Source: Mortierella sp. BCC40632
Taxonomy: Eukaryota > Mortierellomycota > Mortierellomycetes > Mortierellales > Mortierellaceae
DNA: 22,064 nucleotides
NCBI GenBank assembly: GCA_011634665.1
Contig: WAEK01000044.1
Coordinates: 22,501 to 44,564, forward strand
Direction of reading: 5' to 3'
Made by a program: the position numbers and the translations under genes. The notes beneath the pieces were generated by a model that was not told the origin of the DNA, searched no databases, and worked only from the letters and a program-made list of their open reading frames with translations. Shown here one piece after another: positions 9,395-18,944 of this stretch (position 1 is the first letter of the stretch; each line of letters begins with the position of its first letter).

Positions 9395-9436
9395 AATAAA
9401 CACTTGGTGTTTGAAAAAAAAAAAAAAAAAAAAAAA
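9395..9436 (+). promoter_or_regulatory. Polyadenylation-type end: AATAAA, hairpin, 23-A tail
   Basis: AATAAA (9395-9400) is followed directly by the small hairpin ACACTTGGTGTTT and a genomic run of 23 A. A tail encoded in genomic DNA points to insertion by reverse transcription. The layout (AATAAA, short hairpin, A run) mirrors the LINE tail at 4596-4637. Confidence 0.6.
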
Positions 9437-9519
9437 GTAGGTTTCTGAAAAAACGGTGTCCATCCCTATTCTCTCTCTCTCTCTCTCTTTCATCCATTTC
9501 ATCCACTTTGGTCGGACAG

Positions 9520-9805
9520 AAAAAAAAAAAAAAAAAAGGACTATTTCAGAAAAGAGGACTATTAGAAAAAAAAAAGTAGTATTTGAAAAAAAGGACTATA
9601 TCGAAAAAGTAGGATTTGAAAAAAGGACTATTTCGAAAAAGTAGGATTTGAAAAAAGGACTATTTAGAAAAAGTAGTATTTGAAAAAAGGACTATTTAGA
9701 AAAAGGACTATTTCGAGGAAAAGTAGGATTTGAAAAAAGGACTATTTCGAGGAAAAAAGTAGGATTTGAAAAAAAAAAGGACCATTTAGAAAAGAGGTCA
9801 ATTTG
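9520..9805. repeat. A-rich ~30-bp tandem repeat (AAAAAAGGACTATTTCGA)
   Basis: About eight units alternate AAAAAAGGACTATTTCGA with AAAAGTAGGATTTG, and unit length varies through the A runs. It starts with an 18-A tract at 9520-9537. A variant, GTAGGTTTCTGAAAAAA, lies just left at 9437, directly after the poly-A tail. Confidence 0.85.
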
Positions 9806-9929
9806 AGAAATATTCAATTCAGCAAGGGCAGGAGTTTGAATACAAGTGCTTGGTCCTGCGTGCCACAGCTATGCAAAATAGAGCTACTACGTAACGAACA
9901 GCTTAAGTCTGAGGAATGTGTGTTCAAAA

Positions 9930-10300
9930 GCTCTCTCTCTCTCTCTCTCCTCTTCTCTTTCTCTCTCTCCATACAGTTCATGATTATGTCAGTTTGAAGA
10001 CCGTGCACTGCGCATGGTCCCCTGAAGCGTGAGAAAAAAAAAGAATGATTCATATTTTTCCCAGCGCCATTCTGGCACCGACAAATTAAAAGTGAGAAGA
10101 TGCAAAGTGCAGCGCACTAGAGGATTCAACAATGAGAGAAGAGAGAGAAGAGAGCTCTGCTTGAACTTGACCTTTTTCTTTCCTTGCACACACACACTCC
10201 ACACTCCACAATCCACAATCCACAATCCACAATCCACACTACACACACACACACACATACACATACACTACTACACACATACACGCTCTCTCTTCCTCTT
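9930..10300. repeat. CT, CA and CCACAAT simple repeats
   Basis: A CTCTCT run lies at 9931-9970, and a CA-rich tract with four CCACAAT units and ACACACAC runs at about 10185-10290. Small open frames here are repeat artefacts. Confidence 0.8.
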
Positions 10301-10603
10301 TTTTTTATCATGGTAGGGCAAAGAATAAAGAAAGCACAAAAAAAGGACCCCCAACAGTTCAACTTGACATCTTGCTAAATATTTACTACATCGTTTTGCT
10401 CTTTAGGAGTCAACACTGAATTATTCTTTTGCAAAGAGAGATCACAGCGCAGGACTCTTGAGAGTCTGGAGGAGCATGCTAGAGAGGCATGACCCTGCTC
10501 TTGCACCCAGACTGGAGAGTACTCTGTCCCTTGACCACTGTCAATTGGAAAACAGGGCAAGTACGATGGAGACACTCTGCCGACAGGGGGCATCGTCGTC
10601 GAC

Positions 10604-11079
10604 ATGGCTCCACTTGAAACATCTCGGGTACCAGCGACAACATCGATCGTGCAAAGTCTTCTCAATAACACTGCATCTCGAAACCCTCTATTCACTCTTA
10701 CCATTGGAGACACATCAGTTGACATCCCACCCCACAGCAACCTGCATTTCCGACTATTGTCATCAGAGCTACACGTTGACATTTTTGTCTTCTCCACCCG
10801 AAAAAAGACAAAGGTCTTCAGGAGCGAAGACTCGACAATGTCAATCGGTATTCTTCAACACGTTGACTCCTACCTTGGGACGAGGGAGTGTTTGGCATTG
10901 GTGCCATCCAAGAACTACTCGGTCCAACAACATACCCCAGGAGAACCTCCAGCCCAGCCATACCATAGCCGCTACTCCCCGGCGGTCTACCGCACAGGCC
11001 CAAGAACCTATAGCGGTTTTAAAAACGGAAGTTAGACGATCCTGCGGACGCTGATATCCAGGAAGCCTTCAAAAAGCAA
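10604..11079 (+). CDS. Possible 5' exon(s) upstream of the Fanzor gene
   Basis: An ATG at 10604 (MAPLETSRVPATTSIVQ) opens 143 codons of non-repetitive protein with a beta-rich look (LFTLTIGDTSVDIPP, LHVDIFVFST). Near its end a one-base shift would pass into another frame reading KRKLDDPADADIQEAFKKQ up to a GTAAAT donor-like site at about 11080, with a TGTGCAG acceptor-like site near 11178. It is on the same strand as the Fanzor and may be its N-terminal region, or a separate small gene. I recognise no domain. The frame break matches the pattern seen through the rest of this element. Confidence 0.35.
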
Positions 11080-11224
11080 GGTAAATGTTTAAACATGTAC
11101 TTTTCAAGTACTCGATAGCAGAAATAGCCTCATAAAGCATGGTGTATCTAATGGCTTCTCCACTTGATACTGTGCAGGCATGACTACATAGCAAACCGCA
11201 TTAAAGGAAGCATCTTAAAAGGGC

Positions 11225-11802
11225 AAAGACAAAGGGGAAGCCTACCAGTCTCTTATTGCAACAAAGAGACTTCCTCTATGCATCAAAAAGTCCGCCTTCG
11301 ATACCATAAGAGCCTCCAACGTGGCCGCCCGAGATCTTTCTAGGACTACTATGGACAAAAATTGGGGAAGGACGGCACCGTCAACCAATGGAACAGCTAC
11401 CTCGAAGCAAACTTTCAGTCACTATGGGAGGCAGAAGAAGAGGCCAAGACCAAAAAGCTGTCTAAAAGGGAAGGGTCGCGCCGACTCGAACGATAAAGTC
11501 GATGCGGCAGCTAGAACAAGTGGAGGAGGAGGAGGAAGAGGTAGTAGTAGTAGGAGAGGAAGCGGAAGAAACGGTGATGGCGATGATGGTGGCAGCGATG
11601 GTGATTACGAGATGGAGGAAGAGAGACTGGACCCGATCAGAGACAGCTCCGATCCTGCACAGCCACACTTCAGCAAGTTCTTCGGCCTGATCTTTGTACA
11701 GAGGACAAAGAGAGAATCCGAATTCTCCTAGAGAAAAGTCAAGAGGCTATGACGGTGGTTTGTGAGGAAATCTCGGTGCTGGCTACGAAGGCGGTTCATG
11801 AG
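11225..11802 (+). pseudogene. Frame-broken N-terminal exon of the Fanzor gene
   Basis: Coherent coding segments appear in all three frames in succession: SLIATKRLPLCIKKSAFD, GKDGTVNQWNSYLEANFQ with WEAEEEAKTKK, a Gly/acidic linker at about 11510-11630, and finally CTEDKERIRILLEKSQ to AVHE. The last frame ends at a GAG|GTAATG donor and joins in phase to the exon at 11892. At least three one-base shifts would be needed for one continuous protein. The charged, helical character suits a regulatory or linker region. The assignment to the Fanzor gene rests on strand, position and the matched splice. Confidence 0.4.
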
Positions 11803-11891
11803 GTAATGGCTCTGCATTTTTATTTTATTTTATTTTATTTTTTTTTCTATTACTGACAAATGAATGAATATCACCTTTTTTTTTTTTTTAG
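11803..11891 (+). other. Predicted intron, 89 nt
   Basis: Donor GAG|GTAATG and acceptor T(13)AG|CTCGCA. The tract in front of the acceptor is almost pure T, with TTTTA repeats further up. The junction is phase 0 and restores an open frame (VHE|LASGTH). Confidence 0.7.
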
Positions 11892-12639
11892 CTCGCATCA
11901 GGGACTCACTACATCAATCCATCTACCAAGATGGCCTTTGACATCCAGTCGGTCTTTCCGGCAGGATTCGAGTTTCGGGACAAGACTGTCCTGTCCTTGC
12001 TCCCAGTTGCGGCCCTTCCTGACCTTTTGCCAGAGCACCTGGAAGCCGAGAGAAAGAGCGACACGACAACTCTAATGTCGTATAGCTTTCTCCTGTTCAT
12101 GTATTCTTGGTTCTTCGGAGCTCAAGGAGTTAACGCAGCGAACAAAGCCAGGCGACAGGTCTGGAGCAGTGTGGTCGGTAACCTCGTATCGGGCAAAAGC
12201 AAGTTTTCAGTAGATGTTGGAGGCCGTTCAAGTACTGTTAGTGAGCACTTGAAGCAAATGGCTACAAACATCGAGAACCTTTGGGGAGGCCAGATGTATG
12301 ACAAGCTTCTCGATCACACTCTCTTGCTTCTATTGCGGCTCCATCTGGCTCCAGAGAGAGAGCGAAAGCAGAGAGAGAAAACTCAAGTCGTCAGGCCACG
12401 AGAAAGAAAAGTCATCCCAAGAATGCAACTGTAGGCAAGAGTAGATGGAAACGGACAATCCTGGTGCTCTGCGATGATCTCAACCGTGCTCTTGACAAAG
12501 ACCCAACCGGAGATGGGCAACGGATTCAATCGGTCCTGCACAGGATTGAATACATCCTGGCTCACAAGTACACAGCCCAAACCGCTGGGGCGGAATGTTT
12601 TGAACCACTGGATGTCCGACTCGAACATCTGGATACGGA

Positions 12640-13010
12640 CAATTTCGGAGGGGTCAATTTTGATGACTGGGATTTTAGCCAACTGGAGGGTGACCCTGTC
12701 AAAGAGCCGACAGTCGAGGCGGGCGGTGAATCCAGTATTCAAGCCCTAAGGAGAGCCGTCGAAGACCCTGAATACGGACGACCTTGAAGGGATTGATTTT
12801 GACGATTGGGACATTAAAGAACCGGAGGAAGATTTTGTCAAAGAGCCGGTGGTTGAGGTGAACAACAAGGACAATGGTGTGACCCAAAGGAGAACTGTCA
12901 AAGATCAGGACTCTGACAATCTCGAAGGGTCTGATTTCGACGACTGGGATCTCGATGAGATGGAGGAAGAACTAGAAAACGAATTAGGGGATTCTCTCGC
13001 TAAAGAGCCA
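12640..13010 (+). repeat. Three tandem 46-codon acidic repeats (FDDWD) inside the Fanzor gene
   Basis: The pentapeptide FDDWD starts at 12659, 12798 and 12936. Each is preceded by D-(T/S)-D-(N/D)-(F/L)-x-G and followed by an acidic run and a KEP motif. The second interval is 138 nt (46 codons) and the first is 139 nt. The single extra base, near 12761 in GTC|G|AAG, exactly accounts for the frame change between copies 1 and 2. Confidence 0.88.
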
Positions 13011-14343
13011 ACAAGAGCGATCATATTGTCTTTGAGGAGACTTCTTCGTATGCTCCTAGAGTCACCCCGAATCGAGAAGGAAATCGACAACAACTGGGTC
13101 AGAAAGTCAGCACACGGCGGAATGGATATCACCGAGGAGCAATGCAGTGTTGTAGCCAAGCTGGCCAACGCACTTCGACCCTATGTTGCAAAACGTCGAG
13201 TTAGCCGAGAGACGAGACCCCAAGGTGGAACGAGGGCGCCCTTGGCCCACGCTACTTTGCTTGCACCTATGGCCATCATTGCCAACGCAATTCAAAAAGA
13301 GCGGCTGGGTATCCTCAGCACACTCGGCTTTTGTCACCGCAGATATCACCTTCTTCCAGTCATGCATTGATTCTTGGAGCGAAGGGGTTATACGAGGTGT
13401 TGTGTGCCAAGACGCCAGGCCACTTTGATATCAAGAACTCTGAAGGCACTCCTCTAATAGCCGGAGAAAGAGTCCCACATCACAAGGACGCAGTCTTTGG
13501 GGCATTCTTCGACTTGGAGAAAGTTCAAAGGCTGTGTCGCAAGCATGGCCTCAGATTTGCGGACAGAATGATGTTCGTCGATAGGTACACAGTCCGGATT
13601 TTGGGTGAAGTGATTCCACAGGGAGCCGAGCGTGGAGGTCGCCCGTTGTTCAGCCACTACGAGAGGCGGGTCAAGGCCAAGGTCAGGACTGATACTATGG
13701 ACTGGACCAAAGAGATAGAGTATCAAAAGATGGAAGTGGAAACAATTGCTGAAGAGATCAAGAGAGTAGAGAGCAATATCAAAGACCTTGAGAGTAGAAT
13801 CAAGCGAGGCCGAAAGGAACTCAAGGTGCTCGAGACGGATCAAAAGCCTGACAGCCAAGAACCACCGCACAGCAGTCAGAAAAGAGAATGAGAAGGCAAA
13901 CAAGGAAGGCATCGGGGGCGTAGACACGAATGAGGGCAATATTCAGAGTGTAGAGGACGGAAGAGGGAGTGAGCAAAAAAAGACATATCGCGTTCTTCAA
14001 GAAGCAAGGAGAAAGGTGCGAGCTCTTCGAGCAACTGTACAGCCACAGGAGAGTCAGTTGCGACGCCTGCGGAAAGAGAAGAGTTACTGGAATGGGCTCC
14101 GCAGGGTAGTTACAGCAAAGACCCCAAAGAGCAAGGATGGCTCAAAGGCGGTGGAGTACACCACACCTACTGTGAAGGATTTTACAGTCGAGGATTCAAC
14201 GAGGCGGCTCGATATTTCCAAGTTGCCAGAGGACAGAATTGTCTTTGCAGGGACAGATCCAGGGATTCGAACGATGAGTGTAACATGTGCACAGACCCTG
14301 GGCGAGATCAAGACGCATATCAACCGATATGCTGTACTTTATG

Positions 14344-14429
14344 GTAAGTTGAATGGGCAAGATGTAAGGAATAATGTCGGTCATCTGTCAAGCTCAGCGC
14401 ATCTAATAGCTTTTTTTAATGATGAATAG
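14344..14429 (+). other. Predicted Fanzor intron, 86 nt
   Basis: Donor TATG|GTAAGT and acceptor GATGAATAG|GCACAG. It is phase 1 and lies a few codons after the RuvC-I motif. It joins AVLYG to TEEDAEETFG without a stop. Confidence 0.85.
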
Positions 14430-14920
14430 GCACAGAAGAGGATGCGGAGGAAACCTTTGGGAGCTCTAATCCTGAGCCATGGCCACCGCCTCCGGATGAG
14501 GAGTCATCAGGAGAGGCAACTGCCTCTAGAGAACAATGGACACCCCAGAGTCGTCCATTCAAGATCACGGCACCTCAGCTCAATGAAGCTTCAGGGATGC
14601 GACGGGTAGCCAAGAGGCGAGAGATGCGACTTAAGAGACCGGAGAATAGTGATGTACGCGAAGCACTGGAGAAGCTCTCAGACAAGGAACAAGTTTTTTT
14701 GAAGACAGCACAGACGATGGAGGAGATTGACAGGGCGCATGAGCTGCATCGAGAGTCACGCAAAGCATTGAAGGGATTTGAGAAATCCAAGGCAAGGTTG
14801 AAGGATCTGCACAACCAGCGACTTCGCACACAAAGGGGGGGGGGGAAGGTGGCGGCAGCAGAGAGGGGGAGTATGTGAAGAATCACGCATTGGAAACGTT
14901 TGGGTCAGAGAGCCCATCAG

Positions 14921-14943
14921 GTACAGTTGAGCAGAACAAAATG

Positions 14944-14974
<31 letters not shown>

Positions 14975-15002
14975 CTGAGTCTTCTTCTTTTTAATGTTCT
15001 AG
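14921..15002 (+). other. Predicted Fanzor intron with a 27-T tract, 82 nt
   Basis: Donor TCAG|GTACAG and acceptor TTAATGTTCTAG|AGGTAT. Phase 1. The run of 27 T at 14947-14973 fills the middle of the intron. Confidence 0.8.
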
Positions 15003-15596
15003 AGGTATCCCCGTCAGATGGATGGTGTGGTGGTTGCCAACGGCACCATATAGCGTGTACCTGGGGTAACTACCAGCACCTGGCTCGGTGTCGCAAGAAT
15101 GGTCCATCACTCATCCCAGTGATGCTGGTGGGGTCGGGAGGAACGGGAGTAGGAAGCAGAATTGGAGGGGGCACGCTAGACGGGGGAGGAGGAAAGATGA
15201 GAGAGCAGCATATGCGGTACGGAGTGGTTGGACTTACTGATGAATTCAGGACGAGCCAGACGTGTGCCGAGTGTTTTGGTCAATTGAGGAAGGCACGGTC
15301 GCGTCGGATTGTGGATGGCAAGGAGAAGATGGTTCAGGTGAATGGAGCAATGGAGTGTACGAACAGCCAGTGCGGGTCAGTCCAGCGAGGACATACGATC
15401 AAGTCCCGGGATGTGAACGCAGCCGTTTGTATTGCGATAGCAGGAGGGTCGACTCTACTCTCACTGGAGAGACATACACTGGAGCCATTTACAAGGACAA
15501 TCCGTCCCACCAAACATACCTGTTCATATTCACAGGAGATAGCTCAACTTACTATGCCTCCAACATCAGTTAGAGATGCAATGGGGGATCCCTGCG

Positions 15597-15669
15597 GTAC
15601 GCAGGGCAAACTAGGCTAGTAAAAGGAACACCAGTATCCAGTATCTAAGTTGTATCCATCTACGTTTAG
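15597..15669 (+). other. Predicted intron, 73 nt, at the Fanzor-transposase junction
   Basis: Donor CTGCG|GTACGC and acceptor CTACGTTTAG|GTCACG. Phase 1. It removes the stop at 15617-15619 and joins DPCG to HGRRCRKKHFW in one open frame. The exon to its left also contains the Fanzor C-terminus. Confidence 0.7.
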
Positions 15670-16326
15670 GTCACGGAAGACGATGTCGTAAAAAGCACTT
15701 TTGGAAGGAGAAAGGGAACAATCCGAAGGTCATTAATTTGGACAAGAAGTTCAAGAAGTATCTCAAGGACTTAGGAAAGTCAGCCAATACAGTTCTTTGC
15801 GAGGGCCAGAAAGAAGCAAAGTATCCAAAAAGCAGAGAGCTGAGCCCTATAACTGACGAGAGTGATTACACGGATGTGGATAGGGATTCAGACGACTACA
15901 TTGATCATTACAACAACTTGGCCAGCTCCGATGACAACTTCGACTATGAGAGTTTGGAAGAAATCATTGTAGACACGAAAAGCTTTGCTACTGGCAGTAG
16001 GGAGCTTAACGAGAGCGAAAAAGGAGCCAAGTGTCGAAGAGCTGGAAAAGACTAGAGGCCCAGACGAGGGTATCCGAACAATTGGCAAGAAAAAAGTCCG
16101 ACGGCGATAGATCGAACAGCCCCTGATTGTCCTGAGAGTTGTACCTCATCTTCAAGCAGCAGCGAGAGTGACAATAGTTCCACAAAGAACGAAAGTGATG
16201 AGGACGACGCTGTTTCTCTCTGCCCCAATGAGTCGGATACATCAGAAGATCTAGAAGGCCTCAGAGGCGAGGCCTCATCTGCAAGTGGTCATGACAACAG
16301 GGACAACACGGAGTGTCAGAGCTATG

Positions 16327-16410
16327 GTGCGTGCGCTATTGAATCTAGCAGTTGTTGCACTTGAGACTAGCCTACGAGTTGTGCTAAATTTGTACGCTTT
16401 CCTTTTCTAG
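16327..16410 (+). other. Predicted transposase intron, 84 nt
   Basis: Donor CTATG|GTGCGT and acceptor CCTTTTCTAG|GAGAGC. Phase 1, joining CQSYG to EHVDAVGW just ahead of the FAR1-type domain. Confidence 0.8.
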
Positions 16411-16563
16411 GAGAGCACGTGGATGCTGTTGGATGGAGCCCCGCAGTCGATGATCAATTCTCGGATTTCGAGGAGGCCAAGTCCATGATGCTCGACTATG
16501 CCTGCCGCAATGGTTTCCGAACGAGGGCCAACTCTTCTTCGAAAAATGCTACTTATCCGACTG

Positions 16564-16668
16564 GTAAGTGAGTTGTTGTCAACTTTGTGTTATGTCGATA
16601 TCAAAGAGGGCGTTGGCACAACGGGAGACTTAGGAGCCTTTTTTTTTTTTTTTTTTTTTTTCACCAAG
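16564..16668 (+). other. Predicted transposase intron with a 23-T tract, 105 nt
   Basis: Donor ACTG|GTAAGT and acceptor T(23)CACCAAG|GGTTAA. Phase 1. It splits the FAR1-type zinc finger and joins NATYPTG to LIVCTRQG. Confidence 0.8.
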
Positions 16669-18080
16669 GGTTAATCGTTTGCACTCGCCAGGGCACACAC
16701 ACCTCAAAAAAGGTTTTGGATCCATCCAAGCAGCGGCCAGGAAGTATTTCAGTCCGCTGTGGCTGCAAAATACGCTGTATACCTTAACAGCCCAAAGTCT
16801 ATCAAGCCACGATGGCGTATTTCCAGCATCTCTGTTTTGCACAACCACGCCCTTGGAAAACCTCGTCCAGAATTTGAGCCTCTTACAGAGTATGACCTCA
16901 ATTTAATCAGACAGGCTGCAGAAATGGGTTGGGGAACTGGTAAAACGATAGAGATGCTTCAGATAACCCGAAGCGCCTCTTTTTACGAAATCCAAGTACT
17001 TGTTCGACCAGAAAAAAAATAGCCAACTATATCTCGAAACAACGTGCATCGTCTAACACCATTTCTGATGCTGCCCAGTTGTTCAACTTGCTTGGAGAAA
17101 TCCCAGGCCAATGGCTCTCCAGGAACAGGATTGTGGGCCGGTCGTCTCCAGGCTGTCTTTTTGATGTGCCCGGCGCAACAGGATTTATACAGGAGGTATC
17201 ATGACGTTGTCGTCCACGACACAACTGCATCCACCAATCGATTCGGTATGCCGCTCCATTGCTTCGTTGTAGTTGACAACAATTTTCGGACAAGACTGGT
17301 AGCCTGTGCCCTTACCTCTGGCGAAGAGACCTCAGATTACGAATGGGTCCTTTCGCAACTGCTAGAGCTGAATGAAAATAAGCCCCCAAAGACCCTCATG
17401 CTGGATAAAGATCCAGCAATGAACATTGTCAGTACAACCTTTCTCCCTGATACAACTATAGTCAATTGCCGGTGGCACGCAAACAAGAACATTAGGCTAC
17501 GCCTTTTCAAAGCCCTTGGGAAAGATTGGGATGAATTCTCACCCGCTTTCAAGATGTCACCCGCTCTTTGATTTCCAGAGAATTCGAGGCCAAGTGGCAG
17601 AAGCTGTGCGAGAAATATCAACAAAACCCCATCGTCCTCAACTATCTTGATCGTTTGTATTCGAACCGTTTTCGATGGGCTTGGCCATGGGTGCGCACTC
17701 AGTTCACAGCTGGGATGCAATCCACTCAACGAGTAGAGAAGTCGCACCATCTTCTTAAAATGCTGAATCTCAATGGTGGTTCCTCTTTAACAAGGGTCCT
17801 TAAAGCTACAGGGGTGAAGATAGAGAAGGAACTTTTTGAGGCAAAATTCAATAGCTGTCCTGAAGGTGAGGCAGCCAGAAGAGAGGCAAGTTCCAGGACT
17901 TTAGAGCCGACCATGTCAGAAAAGGCGTTCAAGCAAGTACTACAATCCAATGAGGATCTTTTGGGTTCGTTTGCTAAGGCCAAAATGAGGCGGGAGATGG
18001 ACTCATCATTTGGGTTTTCTGCGCGTCTCAAGAGTCTACAGGAGCTCTTGGAGCTCTACCCCCAGACAGTGACTCGGCAA

Positions 18081-18205
18081 GTATCCTATCCAACACACTT
18101 TTTTTTTTTTTTTTTTTTTTTTAGGAAGAGGATATTAATATTGCCTCGTCTCGTGTAATAGGATGAATCGGGGCGTATATCAACTCTCGTTTCTCTGATC
18201 TCTAG
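18081..18205 (+). other. Predicted transposase intron(s) with a 24-T tract
   Basis: The donor is CGGCAA|GTATCC. Either one 125-nt intron ends at GATCTCTAG (18205), or two short introns flank a ten-codon exon that starts after T(24)AG at 18125 and ends at CGT|GTAATA. The following SWIM-finger frame needs a one-base change in either model. Confidence 0.55.
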
Positions 18206-18944
18206 GATCGGTCAAGACGATACGCGTTTCGTTTTCAGGGCAAAAGGACACGTTGGGCTGCGAACAGAAGGAATACGTCATACTTCTGACCGATCACTCG
18301 TACTTTGCACTTGTCTACTCCTCCAAAATTTGGGAGTCGTTTGCCGCCATTTTTTTCTGCGTCATGAGGAAAGAGCCAGAGTGCCGATATCACATCAGTT
18401 TAGTGCACCGCCGCTGGTATAAGGAATCCATCCAAGACATCCCCGATCTTAGTGAGAGGATTGGACGCAAGTCTTTCCAGGCCGCTTCTCGGCACCACAA
18501 GTCAACCAGAATGGGGTATCCCTCGGATTCTTTCATGACCAGTGTTTCTGACCTGTTCTCCTCCGACAAAAATCTGTCGCTTATCACAAGGAGACCCAAT
18601 CTAGGGAAGAGACGGCACGCAGAAATAACAGGACTCGGAAAGAAGATCGCAGGTCTTTTTCGAGCAACGATCCACTTATGCATGGGAAGATTTTGAGCAA
18701 GATGGAGGAAATTCAGGGATCTCTGGAAAAGGATATGGAAAGTGAAGCAGCTGTGCAAAACGATGGTGAGACTCCTACCGTCGGCGATCCAAGAAGAGTG
18801 AAGACCAAAGGACGACCGAGGAGTGCTAGGATTTTGAGTAGTGGCGAAAAAGAGTAAGAAAAAGGGAAGCACAATTGACGATGTGTCAAATCGGCATCAT
18901 AGACCGATGACATAACAGTCGTATTGAGTGGCTGAAAAGCTGGG

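Larger units (their letters stand above)
11892..15553 (+). pseudogene. Fanzor (eukaryotic TnpB-like) RNA-guided RuvC nuclease, frameshifted
   Basis: Fanzor proteins are eukaryotic relatives of transposon TnpB, RNA-guided DNA nucleases with a split RuvC domain. In order, I see an N-terminal helical region (11892-12430); three acidic 46-residue repeats (12640-13010); a conserved-looking block with GHFDIKN and DAVFGAFFDLEKVQRLCRKH (13420-13560), typical of the region before RuvC; a coiled-coil/basic stretch; RuvC-I FAGTDPGIRT with Asp at 14256; a RuvC-II region with VGSGG (about 15128) and TDEFRTSQTCAEC, with Glu at 15242; a zinc ribbon CAEC...CTNSQC; and RuvC-III RDVNAA with Asp at 15410. Introns lie at 14344-14429 and 14921-15002. 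Frame breaks are near 12300, 12761, 13291, 13845 and in an 11-G run at 14834-14845. No intact long product is possible as the sequence stands, unless these are assembly indels. The catalytic residues are all present. Family assignment is firm; the N-terminal limit is not. Confidence 0.85.
15554..18857 (+). pseudogene. MuDR/MULE-type transposase, multi-exon, frameshifted
   Basis: This is a DDE transposase that would cut and move the TIR element. The start is taken at the ATG at 15554 (MPPTSVRDAM). Exon 1 splices in phase to 15670. Regions in order: a basic then acidic N-terminus (to 16326); a FAR1-type zinc finger, DFEEAKSMMLDYACRNGF (about 16470-16520), then VCTRQG, RCGCK and VLHNHALG; a DDE core with DTTASTNRFGMP (Asp 17218), MLDKDPAMN (Asp 17404), CRWH (17467-17478) and a candidate third acid RVEKSHHLL (Glu 17736); a SWIM finger CTC-x9-CRH (18306-18350); and an AT-hook-like KTKGRPRSAR before the stop. 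Introns are at 15597, 16327, 16564 and 18081. There is an in-frame TAG at 16053 and shifts near 16766, 17012, 17195, 17545 and 18380. Family assignment is firm; activity as read is unlikely. Confidence 0.87.

Noticed and set aside
9989..10378. Open frames across the CA/CCACAAT region
   Set aside because: These are low-complexity translations of simple repeats (Thr/His, or Cys/Val on the other strand) with no independent support.
16040..16090. RuvC-I-like peptide GPDEGIRT in a second frame of the transposase N-terminus
   Set aside because: It superficially resembles DPGIRT, but there is no hydrophobic beta strand before it and no other RuvC motif follows. It is more likely part of the charged transposase N-terminus, seen through a frameshift.
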